DNA of 64,000 nucleotides, taken from Trichobilharzia regenti. Its lineage: Eukaryota; Platyhelminthes; Trematoda; Strigeidida; Schistosomatidae. The notes beneath the pieces are model-generated. The model was not told the DNA's origin. It did not search any database and saw only the letters and a list, made by a program, of their open reading frames with translations. This document shows, one piece after another, positions 47,201-58,290 of this stretch (within the stretch, counting starts at the first letter, position 1; every line of letters begins with the position of its first letter). The stretch lies in NCBI GenBank assembly GCA_944472135.2, contig OX235263.1, positions 27,891,379-27,955,378 of the forward strand. The letters are read 5' to 3'. Made by a program: the position numbers and the translations under genes.

Positions 47201-47452
47201 CCAGCGGAGAACCATTTATAGGAAATTTTCCCAGGTTATTTAGTTCCATCGCGACGCCAATTTGTAGTAATTTTTTGTAATCGTAGTATTAGTATTTCAA
47301 GATGACCGAATTACATGAATCCAAACAAAACACACGGAGGGCGGAATTCAGGAATTTGTATTTAGCGGAATTATTATGCAATTCATATAAGAAATATAAT
47401 AGCAATCAACAGTTAGTATTTAAACAATACAGAGATAGATATAATCAATCAC

Positions 47453-50165
47453 CACTATATCTAACCATGTAAGACTTTCGCCTCGTGGATGTTTTACATT
47501 GTGGCTACTTTACCCTTAGTGTGTCCTAGTTTGTATCCATTGTCTTCTGAAAGTAGTGCCATTAGTAGAGGTAAAAACTAAGTGGTTTAGATATTTATAG
47601 TAGAGTGTTATATTTAGTCTCAGGCGTCTTAGCCATAGTGTTTCTAGTCCTAGGGTATCACATCTAGTGGAGTAGTTCGCATCATTCCGAGTAATTTTGA
47701 CGTGAAGTACCTCTGCACTCCCTCGACTTTCAATTTGTCCTCTATGCGTATACTACTATACATGAATGAACAGTAATCAAATAAAGGACGCACACAAACC
47801 TTGTACAACAGAATTCTGGACTCATTTCTGTAAAAGTTCCTGAGTAGAAAGCCGATAAGTCTGCGTGACTTTGACACTTGTTTGGAGATATGTTCAGAAA
47901 ATGATAAGTCATGTGAGTATTTCAGTCCTAGGTCCAATACAGATTCCAGTCGTAAGAGTGCATGGCCTTGAATTGTCAGGTCAAGTTCTAAATTGTTGCA
48001 ACCTATGCAGAGCCAGCCACATTTGTCGACATTAAACTGGAGTTGCCAGGTGTCACACCATCTATCCATTTTTTCTAATTCTTGCTGTATGGCGTTTACT
48101 GTTATTCCGAGATCTGTGTTCTTGCATTTATAGGTCACTTTTAAGTCATCTGCATATAGTATTGGTTTACCAACACTAAAGCATTCACAGATACTGTTTA
48201 TATATATATATTATGAATAGGAGTGGGCCTAATACACTTCCCTGGATTACACCACTACTTACTGGTTTAGGCCTTGAGATTATCGAGCCAACTTTTGTTA
48301 TCTGATTCGGCCACAGAGAAATGATTTTATCCAGCTCAGGAGAGGGTCACATATCCCTAGTGAGCATAACCTGCTGACTAGCAGATTATGGGGGACTCTA
48401 TCGAAGGCTTTTGTTATATCGAAATATAGCACAATTACTAGTTCTCTGTTGTCCCTGCTTCGTGTAACTTCATTGAAAAAGTCTATGTGACAGGTCACAC
48501 ATGATCTCTTTTTGAGGAATCCGTGTTGTGATGGATTGATAAGTTCATGTTCTAGTAAGTTGTCTGACACTTGGTCTTTAACCACTTTCTCCATTATTCG
48601 TGATATTACCGGTGTTATATTAATAGGTCTATAGTTGCATGCACTGGTTTTGGCCCCTGCTTTGTGCTTAGGTAATATGTATGTGGTTTTCCACACTTCA
48701 GGATAAGTTCCAGTTTCCAGTGACAGAGTAAATATTCTAAGTAACAAGACTACCATTTCCGTGCTACCATTTTTGTATATGACAGATGGTATGTCGTCTG
48801 TTCCAGTACTGCCATTTGACTTCAATGTCTTAATCGCTGAGTCTATATTTTGTATATTAAAATCTATTTCTCCTAATTTGTGGTTACTTTTGCAGGTCAT
48901 TTGGAAATTTGGGGTCGGTGCACTCTGGTGTCATTGCAAAACCACTCACTGAGGAGTTCACTTATAACCTGGGGATCGTTGTATATTACACCCTATGTTC
49001 CAAGATGCTTACATTATTGTCTTTACTGCTTTTTAGACGTTTTTGCAATATCCTACAAAGTTCCTGAGTTTTGGTGTTACCCATTAGCGCTTTATTTTCC
49101 TCATGTTGTGACTTCATTTTGTGTTTCTCTTCAAGCAGTTTAAGAGTTTCATGTATTTGGTTTAACGCATTAAATTCCTTAAATACATGGTATTTCCTTT
49201 CCAATTTCTTTAGTTTTAGTCGCGTTTTCCGGTCAATAAATGGAGTTGGTGTCTTTAGGGCAGATTTTAGGGGCGCGATTGTGTCTCTTGCTGAGCCAAC
49301 TGTTTTGTAGAAAATCTCAAGTGATACTTCTAAGTTATTGTTGATGAAGTATTCTTCCCAGTCAGAACTTCTCAACAGATCTGATAGGAATTCCCAATCA
49401 GCATTCTTATAGTCCCTATATTGATAGCGCACCGGGGAATTTTTAGGTGTGTATTTAGTTGTTAGTCGGAGGGGTAGCGTGCAGTACAATATGTTGTGAT
49501 CACTGTTATCGAGTTTATTTCCCACCTCTATCGAGATGGGCTCTATGTTATGACAGAGGATTAAGTCAAGAGTATTTTGGTTCCTTGTAGGGAGGCGTAC
49601 GCACTGCTTCCATCCTCCTATGTCTATAGCTTGTAGTAGCTCTTCATGGATTCTAGGTCCTGTACAGGTATCCCAGTTTACTCCAGGTAAGTTGAAATCT
49701 CCACATACTACTTTGTAGTCGAAGTCCAGCGTGGCTACATGCTCTAGTATTTCTGCAATAGTTATATCAGTCATTTCAGGGCTATTGGGGGGTCTGTATA
49801 TACATCCCACGAGAATTTTACTTTCGTTTGTGTGGATGCTTATCCACTTAGATTCTGGGAGTTTGTCAGTATTTGGGTTATTGAAAGTATTGGAGTTAGT
49901 GGATTTATAGGCATATATTAAGCAACCGCCTCCTCTTTTGTCAACTCTATCGTTCCTATAGATGTCGTAGTTGTCTATTACTAGCTTTGTGTCAGGTATA
50001 TCAGTAGTAAGCCAGGTTTCAGTCACCATTATTAGTGTTGGCCGTTCTATGTATGCCAGGCAGCGAAGCGTTGTTATTTTATTAAGGAGAGATCTAGCAT
50101 TCAGGAGCATAATTGTTAGTAAACCAGAGTTATTGGAGGAGAGGTTAACATGGTTACTTGTTACT
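47453..50165 (-). pseudogene. El3' ORF2, endonuclease-RT, frameshifted
   Basis: 50,110-48,986 encodes the endonuclease and linker: LLNARS, VTETWLTT, CGDFNLPGVNWD and NSDHN. A shift near 48,985 leads to 48,900-48,298, the first RT half with YFDITKAFDRV. A base is missing in ATCCAGGAAGTG at about 48,240, within the GVIQGSVLGP motif. 48,138-47,650 holds the rest, after YADD at about 48,160. The C-terminus ends in a LRRLRL-type segment without the YNLRN and IWNRLP motifs, cut by the array junction. Confidence 0.85.
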
Positions 50166-50169
50166 ATCC

Positions 50170-52072
50170 CTACGTTATGTTTGGAGGGGCTCTGAGGTGA
50201 GACAGAGTCAGTGTGTGTACTATTTCCTGGATGAACTGTGCAGCGAGTGGGGCTATTGTTTGCTGCAGCCGAAAATAATCCTGTTGCATATTTTGACTTT
50301 TAGCATCCATGGGTCGGCATCTGCGTTCATCTACTGGTGATATATGGTCTGCCTTGCAATTTGCGTTGTAGTTTGCTGGACCTAGGTACCCTGTGTTAAG
50401 ATTACCTTGGTAGTTGTACCTCATGGGGCTTTCATAGCCGTATGCATATTGGCTCACATCAGGTGTGTGAGTGAAGTTATTGAGGGGATCAAGTGTCGAC
50501 CTATACTCATTATATTGATGAGGTTTAACATAGATAGTGCGAGAGTTTGGACGAGAATTTTCGTTAATATGGTGTCCATATGAGTCCCGTTTAGAGCTCC
50601 ATATATCCTGCATTCCCAGGTTATGTGCGTTGCTAGGCATGTTATTCCTAGTTCAGGAAGGGGTATTCTTACTCACATGCTGCGTGACGTTTTTGGGAAT
50701 GTGCTTCGTTACCCATGCATTTTCATTTTTTAGACTGACATGCTGTTTATTAGACTTATTATTAGACTTATGTCGAAGTCTGGAGTGGGACCCTGGGATT
50801 TGTGTTCTTTCTTGCTGTTTCTGCTGCGGTACTCTCTGGCTTGGATCCAGATTGAGTGTGGTCTGCCAATAGTTTCTGGTCAGCCATAGTTTCCGCGTCT
50901 ATGTCAACCTCATGTAGGTCAGCAGGTTTTCGAGATGTGCTCTCATGTACTCTAAGATTGCACCAGGTGACACTGCTGTTACTCAGTTTCAGGTCGCTTT
51001 TACTTGCGGGTTTTTCTCCTAACACTATACACGTGACTTGCTGTGCTTCAAAGTCCAGCGACAGTTTAGCAATCATACTAGATGTATTTCTCAGTGTTGT
51101 CAACTTTGTATCGAAGGAGTTCTTGGTGGCTTGCCTTTGGTTAGGTGCTTTATCCGAAACTACTTTAAAAGTCTTGAATTTAGTGGCAGTAGCCGGAAGA
51201 TCTTCGGCCATCTTAAATCGCTCAGCTATTATGTAGCTGTCGGACCTAAAGAGTATTGGACAAGGATGCTTCAGGTCGTTTTTACTTAGGCGAATGCACT
51301 GACAAGGTACACTCAAGAGATTTGCAGCCTTCAGCAATTAGTGCTGGACTGACTTTATGGCCTCACTATCCGGTACATTATACACTAGTGCGTTTTGTTT
51401 TGAAGCCAGCCTTTTAACAACTTCGCTGGATAGAAAGTCGATGGCGTTTTCTAACCCCTTCGCACTTTTCGAGTCAGTATGAGTCATACTGGAAGTCATA
51501 TAAAGAAGCTTTAGGATTGTAGGATCCTGCAGTTCCTTTTTCATATGTGAGATAGTTTCGGGTATACATTCTAGTGAACTTAATTTTGTTTTTAATTCGT
51601 ATATCTGTAGCTGGATCTCCTTAATTACGCATTTTAAGTAAGAGAGCTCTACTTTTTAAGACAGAACATCTTCCACCTGTATTACAGGGGTCAGAGTTAT
51701 GTTCGAGTCTTCTATGTTGGGTGAACTACTAATAATGTGGGGTGTTAATGTGTCATTAGACGAGCTGGTCTTTTCTTTTCCTTCACGTTACCCAGTGGAA
51801 CATAGGGCTTCAAGCTAGTAGCTTGAGGTTTCTGTAGCAGAGTTTATTTTACAGGATGGGGTTGCTAGCCTCATGCCCAACCTTTCCTCTTTACCAGAAT
51901 TATTTCTGGCTTAGATAGGTAAAGGTGTGCGTCGGCCGGGGATCGAACCCCAGACCATGTGCATGGTTGGCGAGCGTCCTAACCGCTATACCACCGACGC
52001 ACTAGACGAGCTGGTGCTATTTTCTAAATTACTGGTGTTCACACGAACACGCTTTTTAGAATTTTGAACCAT
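50170..52072 (-). pseudogene. El3' ORF1, internal stops and SINE insertion
   Basis: ATG at 52,072. It reads the same N-terminus as El3, is interrupted by the SINE at 51,770-52,002, then has the TAA and TAG-type stops shared with the left arm (about 51,658 and 51,338). The part 51,337-50,768 carries the C-terminal half of the RRM-like domain and tail; 50,640-50,170 is the final tail. Apart from the SINE, differences from the left copy are few up to about 50,770 and rise toward 50,170. Confidence 0.83.
51770..52002 (-). mobile_element. tRNA-derived SINE with 13-bp target site duplication
   Basis: Minus strand opens with a tRNA-like head at 52,002-51,927: GTGCGTCGG pairs with CCGACGCAC, the A-box-like TGGTATAGCGG lies at 51,993-51,983 and the B-box GGTTCGATC at 51,949-51,941. 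An unrelated body of about 150 bases follows, ending in an A/G-rich tail GGAAAAGAAAAG. It is flanked by TAGACGAGCTGGT at 51,757-51,769 and 52,003-52,015. The left arm has one copy of that 13-mer and no SINE. Pol III transcription is inferred from the boxes. The T-stem is imperfect, so it is not a working tRNA gene. Confidence 0.92.
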
Positions 52073-52121
52073 CGTCATTAAAGATCAATTAACAGTGACC
52101 AATAAATGAATATAAACGAAA

Positions 52122-52159
52122 CCACGTGCAAAAGCGTTACCTGATTCGAACGTACCGTG
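52122..52159 (-). promoter_or_regulatory. Conserved 5'-end motif pair (El3')
   Basis: Mirror of 24,635-24,672: CACGGTACGTTCGAA then CTTTTGCACGTGG on the minus strand. Confidence 0.6.
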
Positions 52160-52722
52160 CAATATAAAACCGGTCTGTGTACACATATAATACAAGTATA
52201 CAAATTCGATTAAAATGCATGTTTACAGTTGTCATAGGGTTACCACAGTGTAGTCTTTTGCTGAAGTAAAACTTCAGCAATTACTCTTCGGTAACAATAA
52301 ACAGGCTAGCCGCACAGTTGTGTAGCGGTAAATAATTCCCCAAAATTATTGACCACAGCAATCATCACTGAACACTGGATGCTGACCACCACTGTTTATG
52401 TCGACTTGTTTAGCTGAAGGCTTTCGGTCAAGCATCCCCGCCATTTGGTACTCCGTCGTTTCACGTTCGTGGACAATCACTAGCCAGCCAAGCGTTCGTC
52501 TAACAACTCGTTTTGGTCCCGGAATATAGCGCGTAATTTGAACGATCAAATACTATCTTCTGCTTTGCCTTTGGTACGTGAGATTCATATACATTGGAAG
52601 TTGTCGGTATAAGAACTTGAGTTAATATAACTATGCACCGTTCGCAAATGTCTATACCCTCCACCTCTGAAACTGTATAAAGCGAAAAAGAGAATATCAC
52701 GTTATGCATAAATATATACATA
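52160..52722. other. Spacer between head-to-head El3' and El2'
   Basis: Mirror copy of 24,072-24,634 with a few changes. Contains the perfect palindrome at 52,258-52,280. No recognisable gene. Confidence 0.5.
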
Positions 52723-52759
52723 CGCGGTACGTTGGAACCTGGTGAAACTTTTGCACGTC
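52723..52759 (+). promoter_or_regulatory. Conserved 5'-end motif pair (El2')
   Basis: CGCGGTACGTTGGAACC followed by ACTTTTGCACGTC, about 50 bases before the ORF1 start. Confidence 0.6.
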
Positions 52760-52810
52760 TTATTGTTGATATTTATTTTTCTATTCAGCAATATATTATC
52801 ACCAATAATA

Positions 52811-54633
52811 ATGGGCAAAAGCTATAAAAAGCATGTTCTTAGAAACACTAGTAATTTAGAAAATAGCTTAAGCTTATCGAGTAACGCATTATTACCCCCT
52901 AAATCAGCAGCAAATAGTAGTTCACCCGATACAAACGGTTCCAACATAATGCTATCCCCTGTAATACAGTTGGAAGATATCCTGTCAGACAAGGCAGAGA
53001 TTACTAACTTAGTCTGCATCATAAACGACATGCAGCTACAACTAAATGAACTCAGGACGAAATTAAATCTACTTGACCTGGTACCAGAAACAATCCTCCA
53101 TCTTGAAAAGGAACTGGGTGATCTCACTTTCCTAAAACTCTTTAAGCTCAGGACTAAACCAACCTATGCTGAATTGGAACATGCCGAGGAGCTAGAAAAC
53201 GCTGTGGACTATTTGTCGAGCGAAGTTGTTAAGAGACTTGCTTCGCCATAGTGTACAACATACCTGACAGCGAGCCCATAAAATCGGTTCGGCACTCGTT
53301 GTTAAGAGCTGCCAACCTTCTAAGTACACCCTGTCAGTGTAGTAGAGTAAATATAAGAGGGACAAACCGCACATGTCTCATACTTTTCAGGTTTGACAAC
53401 TTTATTATGGCCGAGCAATTCAGGAAATCTGAGGATATTTTGGCTTTCACTGCAAAATTCATAAATCCTAAAATAGTCCCGGACAAAACCCCCAATCATC
53501 GACAAGTAGCTAAGAACGCCATAGATAGGAACACGATTATACCACAAATCGTGAATATCGTCAGTACTGAAGTGTCGAAGGACACTGAAGCACAAAGTGA
53601 CACTTGCACTGTAGTAGGTAAAATAACGACACGCGAAGGTGAAGGGAAACCCAAAAAGAGCAGTAACACTGTAATGGGTCTCGAAGTTCGTGAGAACACT
53701 CCTAGTACATCTACTGACCACACCCATGAAGTAGATGTAGATGGTCCTCCTACCGATAACCTGGAAATATCGGCAGATCACACTGCACCCAGGGCCAAGC
53801 AAGATAATCCCACTTTAAAAGCCGTAAAGAAGTCCCCTAAAACCAAGGTTTCTCCTCATGCATCTATATACCTCCCTTGTGACAAGCCCAATAAGCAGCA
53901 TATAAGCCTTATAAAGAACTATGCGCGCATTGCGGCAGGTCCCATAAAGGAGACGGAACACGTGAGTGGAAGTGCTTTTCGCCAAACTAAGAGTAGTAGA
54001 CGAATTGAGGACAACAGGCTATACGAAGTGAGAACTAACACCGAAAATAGCTCTATCCACACAAAATCACACGCCAGAAGACATGCAAGAGGCACCGAGC
54101 TGATTAAACAGCAGAGTGATACCCACGATTTTCGCAATAGCCGAGGTTGTAATATGCCTGTAGGCACATATAACCTGAGGACGGAACCCATAATGAATAA
54201 TGAAAACACATGGGCTACTAGACGGGACACCACTGGGTGTCATATCAGCGGAAATGTATACTCAAAGCTTCATCGTAGTTATCTAAAGCCCCATCGGCAT
54301 AACGGGTAAAGATTGACCCTTGGTCCTCCTAGGTACACTCACGAGATGAGTCAGCAAATGTACAACTACGTAAAACCTAGCACGCACTATCCTCAAAGCA
54401 ACCTAAAAACAGGGTACTATCGCCCTGTAAATTACAATGTGAACAATGAAACAGACTATCTTATGCAGAGAAATGATCCTAGATACCCACGTAATGAGGC
54501 CAGAAACCAATTTATGCAACAGGATTATTTTCCATTGCAGCAAACATTAGCCCCTCCTGCAGCACAATTTGTCCAGGAATTAGTAAACACGCTGACAATG
54601 TCTCATATGAGGATCCCTCCGAACATAACTTAG
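52811..54633 (+). pseudogene. El2' ORF1, broken at KRLASP
   Basis: ATG at 52,811. 146 codons hold the basic N-terminus and coiled coil and end at the TAG after KRLASP (53,249-53,251). The next 352 codons (to 54,309) are open in another frame and hold VYNIPDSEPIKSVRH, CLILFRFD and PDKTPNHRQ, then a Lys/Ser/Thr-rich tail. A last shift near 54,310 leads to the Tyr/Asn/Pro-rich end at 54,633. The left copy has an extra break in the middle part. This sequence is the source type for the ORF1 portion of the 899-bp array, and the array matches this copy better than the left one (Tyr rather than Cys in TKPTYAEL). Confidence 0.85.
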
Positions 54634-54639
54634 GCAACC

Positions 54640-55722
54640 AGGAGTTAGGAATAGTAACAAGAAAACCTATTAACTATCCCCACAACCCTGATTTTCTGAA
54701 AATTATGCTCTTAAATGCTTGATCTCTCCTTAACAAAATAACTTCCCTTCGCAGCTTGGCATGCATGGAGCGGCCAACACTGATTCTGGCAACTGAAACT
54801 TGAATTACTGCTGATATAACTGACGCAAAGCTGATAACTGATAACTATAACATCCACAGGAAAGACAGAGTGGACAAGAGAGGAGGCGGGTGTCTAATAT
54901 ATGCCCCTAAATCCGCCGACTCCAATACTTTTACAAACCTAACTATCGACAAACTCCCAGAATCCAAGTGGATAAGCATCCACACGAATGAAAATGAAAC
55001 TCTTGTGGGGTGTATATACAGAGCGCCGAACAGCCGGGAAACGACTGATACGAATATCGGAGAAATACTAGAGATTCTACCTAAACTGGAATTCGACTAC
55101 AAACTAGTTTGTAGCGATTTCAACCTCCCTGGAGTCAACTGGGATACCTGCACTGGACCGAGAACCTACGAGGTGATCCTAGAAGCCATAGATGTAGGAG
55201 GATGGAAGCAGTGAGTACGCCTAACAACACGACACAACAATATTCTGGACTTAGTCCTCTGCCACAAAATAGAGTCGATCCCGATAGAGGTGGGGGATAA
55301 ACTCGACAACGGTGATCACAACGTACTGTACTGCACCCTACCCTTACAACTAGCAGCTAAACACACACCTAAAATTTCCCCGGTTTACTATCAATATAGA
55401 GACTATCGAAATGCCTACTGGGAATTCCTACCAACGCTCCTGAGAAGCTCAGACTGGGATGAATACTTCACCAATAATAACTTAGAAGCAACACTTAATA
55501 CCTTCTACAAGACAATCAGTTCGGCAAGAGACACAATCACACCCCTGAAATCTGCCCTAAAGACAACAACTCTATTCATAGACTGCAAAACGCGAATAAA
55601 ACTAAGGAAACTAAACATGAAATTTTATTTACACAAGGAATTTAGTGCATTACACCAGATACACGAAACATTTAAAAATCTTGGGGAGAGACATAAAATG
55701 AAGGCGCAACTCGAGGAAAATT
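54640..55722 (+). pseudogene. El2' ORF2, endonuclease only, with stops
   Basis: Shares with the left copy the stop in LNA-stop-SLL and the one replacing Trp in TET-stop, and the stop after GGWKQ (55,212-55,214). Readable parts are 54,870-55,214 (RGGGCLIYAPKS, VGCIYRAP, VCSDFNLPGVNWD; the Gly of CGDFN is Ser here) and 55,290-55,724 (GDHNVLYCTL and the linker). The RT is absent. Confidence 0.85.
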
Positions 55723-55858
55723 AATAATAATAATGACGATTTACTTTATTCCAAAGCAGTACTTGTGATACAGAATGGAATTTTCAGCATTAATTACAAT
55801 TTTGCATCTAATTTTCTCAAATTATAAATGAAATTAATCACACAGAGAATTTGCTACA
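55723..55858 (-). repeat. ATT-tailed 3' end, mirror of 20,940-21,076
   Basis: AATAATAATAATGACGATTTACTTTATTCC begins right after the El2' cut. Homology to the left arm stops at about 55,855 (CACACAGAGAA), where the RTE-like segment starts. Confidence 0.65.
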
Positions 55859-57745
55859 TTTTTAATAGAGGTAGCTGTCTCTGTCTGGTTACAACCTAAA
55901 ACTTGGCACCGAAGTGCAGTAGTTCGAGTTGCCACGTTCCAAATAGCTCACAGAGTTAGACAAGAAGATGAGTGAAGAGAATCAATGGAGTTTGACAAGT
56001 ATAAGAAAGAAAATTGGTAATTGTTGAAAGGAATATGAAAGATTACAGAGACTGAATACATCTGCGCTGTCATTGACAACGATCTTGAGCCATGTCACAT
56101 ATTGTCTGCAGCCATTGATTCCTAGAGTATTGAGGGCCCCAACCCGGAAGTCTGCATCTCCCTACCTGACTCAGCTTAACTGTCAAGGATTTCATGGATT
56201 GATGAGGCCATGTTTTTGTTTGCCACCACTCACTCTTTTCCAACCTGCACCTATATCACCTAGTAATGCCCGTAGGAAGAGGCGATGGTTAGGCATGCGC
56301 AGCACGTGACCTAGCCATCTCAACCCATGTAACTTTATAGCCTCATCCGTTGATTTTCTCTCTTTGCCCAACACTTCACGCCTAACGTCAACATTACTTA
56401 CCTTATTAAACCACCTAACGTGAGAAAGAGATCGCAGACATCTATGATCGAAAGCAGTCAATCTTTTCATGTCTTCAACTCGTATTGGCCATGTTTCAGT
56501 GCCATAGAGAAGGACGGAGCGAACTGCTGAGCAGTACACACGTCCCTTGGTTGATAGCCGGATGTCACGTCTACGCCAGAGATGGTGTAGGTCAGCGAAA
56601 TCAGCTCAAGCCTTTTGGATCCGTGCTGAGATTTCATCGCCAATCAGTCCGTTGGTGCTAATACAACTTCCCAAATAGGTGAAGTGGTCAACATGTTCTA
56701 TCACTTCACTCCCTATCACTAAGCTAGGCAGGAGTTGACGTGGTCCAGTCCTGTAGCAGCATCTTACATTTTGTAGGGGCGAATCGCATGCCAAACATAC
56801 GAAGATTGCCAGCCGGTCAAGGTGTTCAGAAGACTCTGCATTTTGTCACCATCCTCCCTTAACAGGACTATGTCATCTGTATATTCTAAGTCTATAGGAC
56901 TATTCCCTGGTAACAAGTCGATTCCTAAGTCATTACGTTCAGTTAAGGATACTTCCATTAGCATATCTATGATGAAGTTAGACAGGAATGGAGAAAGTGG
57001 ACATCCCTGTCGGACACCATTGGTTGTTACCAATTTAGATGACAATTCCCCATAAGCCCTTACACGACTACGTGAGTTTGAACAGAGTGCCTTGATTAGT
57101 GTAATGTACTTTCTTGGCACTTCCTTCACAGTTAGACATTGCCATAGTACCTTTCGATCCACGGAGTCGATGGCCGCCTTCAAGTCAAGAAATATGGCGA
57201 TTGTTGGACGCCGAAAAGTGTGTCTATGTTCTAGAATCTGTCGGAGAGTGAAGATATGATCTATGCACCCTCTACCTGGTCTAAAGCCTGCTTGATTTTC
57301 CCTTGTCTGTTCCTCCCGAGTTCTGCTTAGTCTGTGCATGATTAATGAGCTTAGGATTTTAGAAACTATGTTCGTTAGGCTGATCCCTCTATAATTATCA
57401 CACGAGGACTTGTTTCCCTTCTTGAATATCGGTATAATAACTGACTTACCCCAGTCTGATGGCACTGTCTCTGATTCCCAGTCTTTGCCTAGTACCTCAG
57501 TTAATCTACAAACTAGTATATCACCCGCATATTTAAACACCTCCGGAATAATTCCGTCGGGTCCTGCCGCTTTGCCTCGTTTCAAATTACTGATAGCTTT
57601 TGTGACCTCACTTACAGACGGCGGACCATTGTCCATATCCCATTCGGGTGTGTGCTGGATGTCGGGGAGGTTCAGTGGGGCTGTAGGCAAGTTACATTGT
57701 CCCTCAAAGTGTTCTTTCCAGCGTTTAAGGCGTCTATACTGAGAG
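55859..57745 (-). mobile_element. RTE-like non-LTR retrotransposon fragment, right arm only
   Basis: Minus-strand segment encoding an RTE-type RT and C-terminal region, with no endonuclease, so it is 5'-truncated. The left arm has about 35 bases at this place and the arms rejoin at GTGTCANAAACATGCAGCAT (57,750). The 3' end is set only by loss of arm homology near 55,859. Confidence 0.75.
56192..57745 (-). pseudogene. RTE-like reverse transcriptase, frameshifted
   Basis: From 57,745 to 56,764 the protein shows KRGKAAGPDGI, IIPIFKKGNKSSCDNYRGISL, ENQAGFRPGRGCIDHIFTLR, FLDLKAAIDSVDR and GVRQGCPLSPFL, then EYTDDIVLL as the catalytic motif (Thr where the family usually has Ala). Shifts follow and 56,794-56,606 gives the FTYLGSCISTNG segment. 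56,539-56,192 gives LYGTETWPIRVEDMKRL and RWLGHVLRMP, which are typical of RTE C-termini. The order and wording are those of the RTE clade (SR2-like in schistosomes, by memory). Non-functional. Confidence 0.87.
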
Positions 57746-58080
57746 GTAGTGTCAAAAACATGCAGCATATAAAATGGAGATGACAATAATAGTGATAATA
57801 GCTAGGGTAATAATAATAAGAATAGAAGTGTAAACTGCCGTTCGCTTGTGTCACACAGTACTGGCATGTGGTATAGAAATCTTAACATGTTTATAAATAT
57901 TGAATATAATGTTCTCTTTGCCATATGGCGATATGGTGCCATATCTATTCGAAATAAAGATCTAAGCCCTCAGAAAAATGTCGGGGCGTGAAACTGCATA
58001 TTGCTGTTCCTTCAGAATAGGGCGATTCACCCTAGTGACCACCACCATATCTACTGATCAGCTAGCGCCACCCTTCCTCC
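57746..58080. other. Arm sequence, mirror of 20,591-20,930
   Basis: No gene. Contains the reverse of the dispersed block at 20,591-20,670 and the GATCTAAGCCCTC stretch. Confidence 0.5.
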
Positions 58081-58290
58081 CTAGAACAACGTCAAACAGC
58101 CACCAGGCAAAAGTTTTTCTTGATTAGGTATGCCCAAATATGGAACAAACTACATGAGTAAATGCGACCAGCAAGCACATTGGCCTCCTTTGAAAAGGCA
58201 CTTAGTGACACACTTAGTGAGTTTGTAAGTGATACCAGTGCTAATTCCCATGTAAGAGTTTCAGAAATCATAGGTCCATGTAATGTATGA
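58081..58290 (+). pseudogene. Relic of CR1-like ORF2 C-terminus (right copy)
   Basis: Reads RQKFFLIRYAQIWNKLHE, a stop, then MRPASTLASFEKAL to a TGA at 58,288-58,290. The left copy has GAG-GAA where this one has GAG-TAA, so the stop arose after the duplication. Confidence 0.7.

Larger units (their letters stand above)
37198..47452 (+). repeat. Tandem array, 899-bp chimeric unit, 11.4 copies
   Basis: Each unit joins a 5' piece of gypsy gag (minus strand), the leader and LTR, and then the first part of CR1-like El2 ORF1 (plus strand). The period is exactly 899 bases: unit starts fall at 37,198 plus multiples of 899. There are eleven complete units to 47,086 and a partial twelfth ending in the LTR at 47,452. 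Units are nearly identical. The internal junction is ACACCCTGTC / TTCACAAGGCTA, where El2 ORF1 sequence ends and gag begins. The first unit grades into the resident gag at 37,198. Confidence 0.95.
47453..52159 (-). mobile_element. CR1-like element El3' (right copy), 3'-truncated at the array
   Basis: Minus-strand counterpart of El3 (24,635-28,245) that keeps the second half of the RT and part of the C-terminal domain before it meets the last array LTR near 47,452. It carries a SINE in ORF1. The 5' motif is at 52,122-52,159. Confidence 0.88.
52723..55722 (+). mobile_element. CR1-like element El2' (right copy), RT region missing
   Basis: Plus-strand mirror of 21,077-24,071, ending in the ORF2 linker where the ATT tail of another element (here in reverse) begins at 55,722. 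ORF1 is less broken than in the left copy. Confidence 0.88.

Noticed and set aside
37198..47452. CRISPR-like array or VNTR-type simple satellite
   Set aside because: The unit is long, has no spacers and is clearly made of two transposon pieces in a eukaryotic context.
51927..52002. A functional tRNA gene
   Set aside because: The segment has A and B boxes, but the T-stem is mismatched, the anticodon arm is not standard, and it is fused to a SINE body with a target duplication.
52742..52810. N-terminal hydrophobic extension (MKLLHVLLLIF) of El2' ORF1 as a signal peptide
   Set aside because: It lies in the 5' UTR just after the promoter-like motif. Other family members start at the basic MVQ/MGKS-type residue, so the later ATG is preferred.
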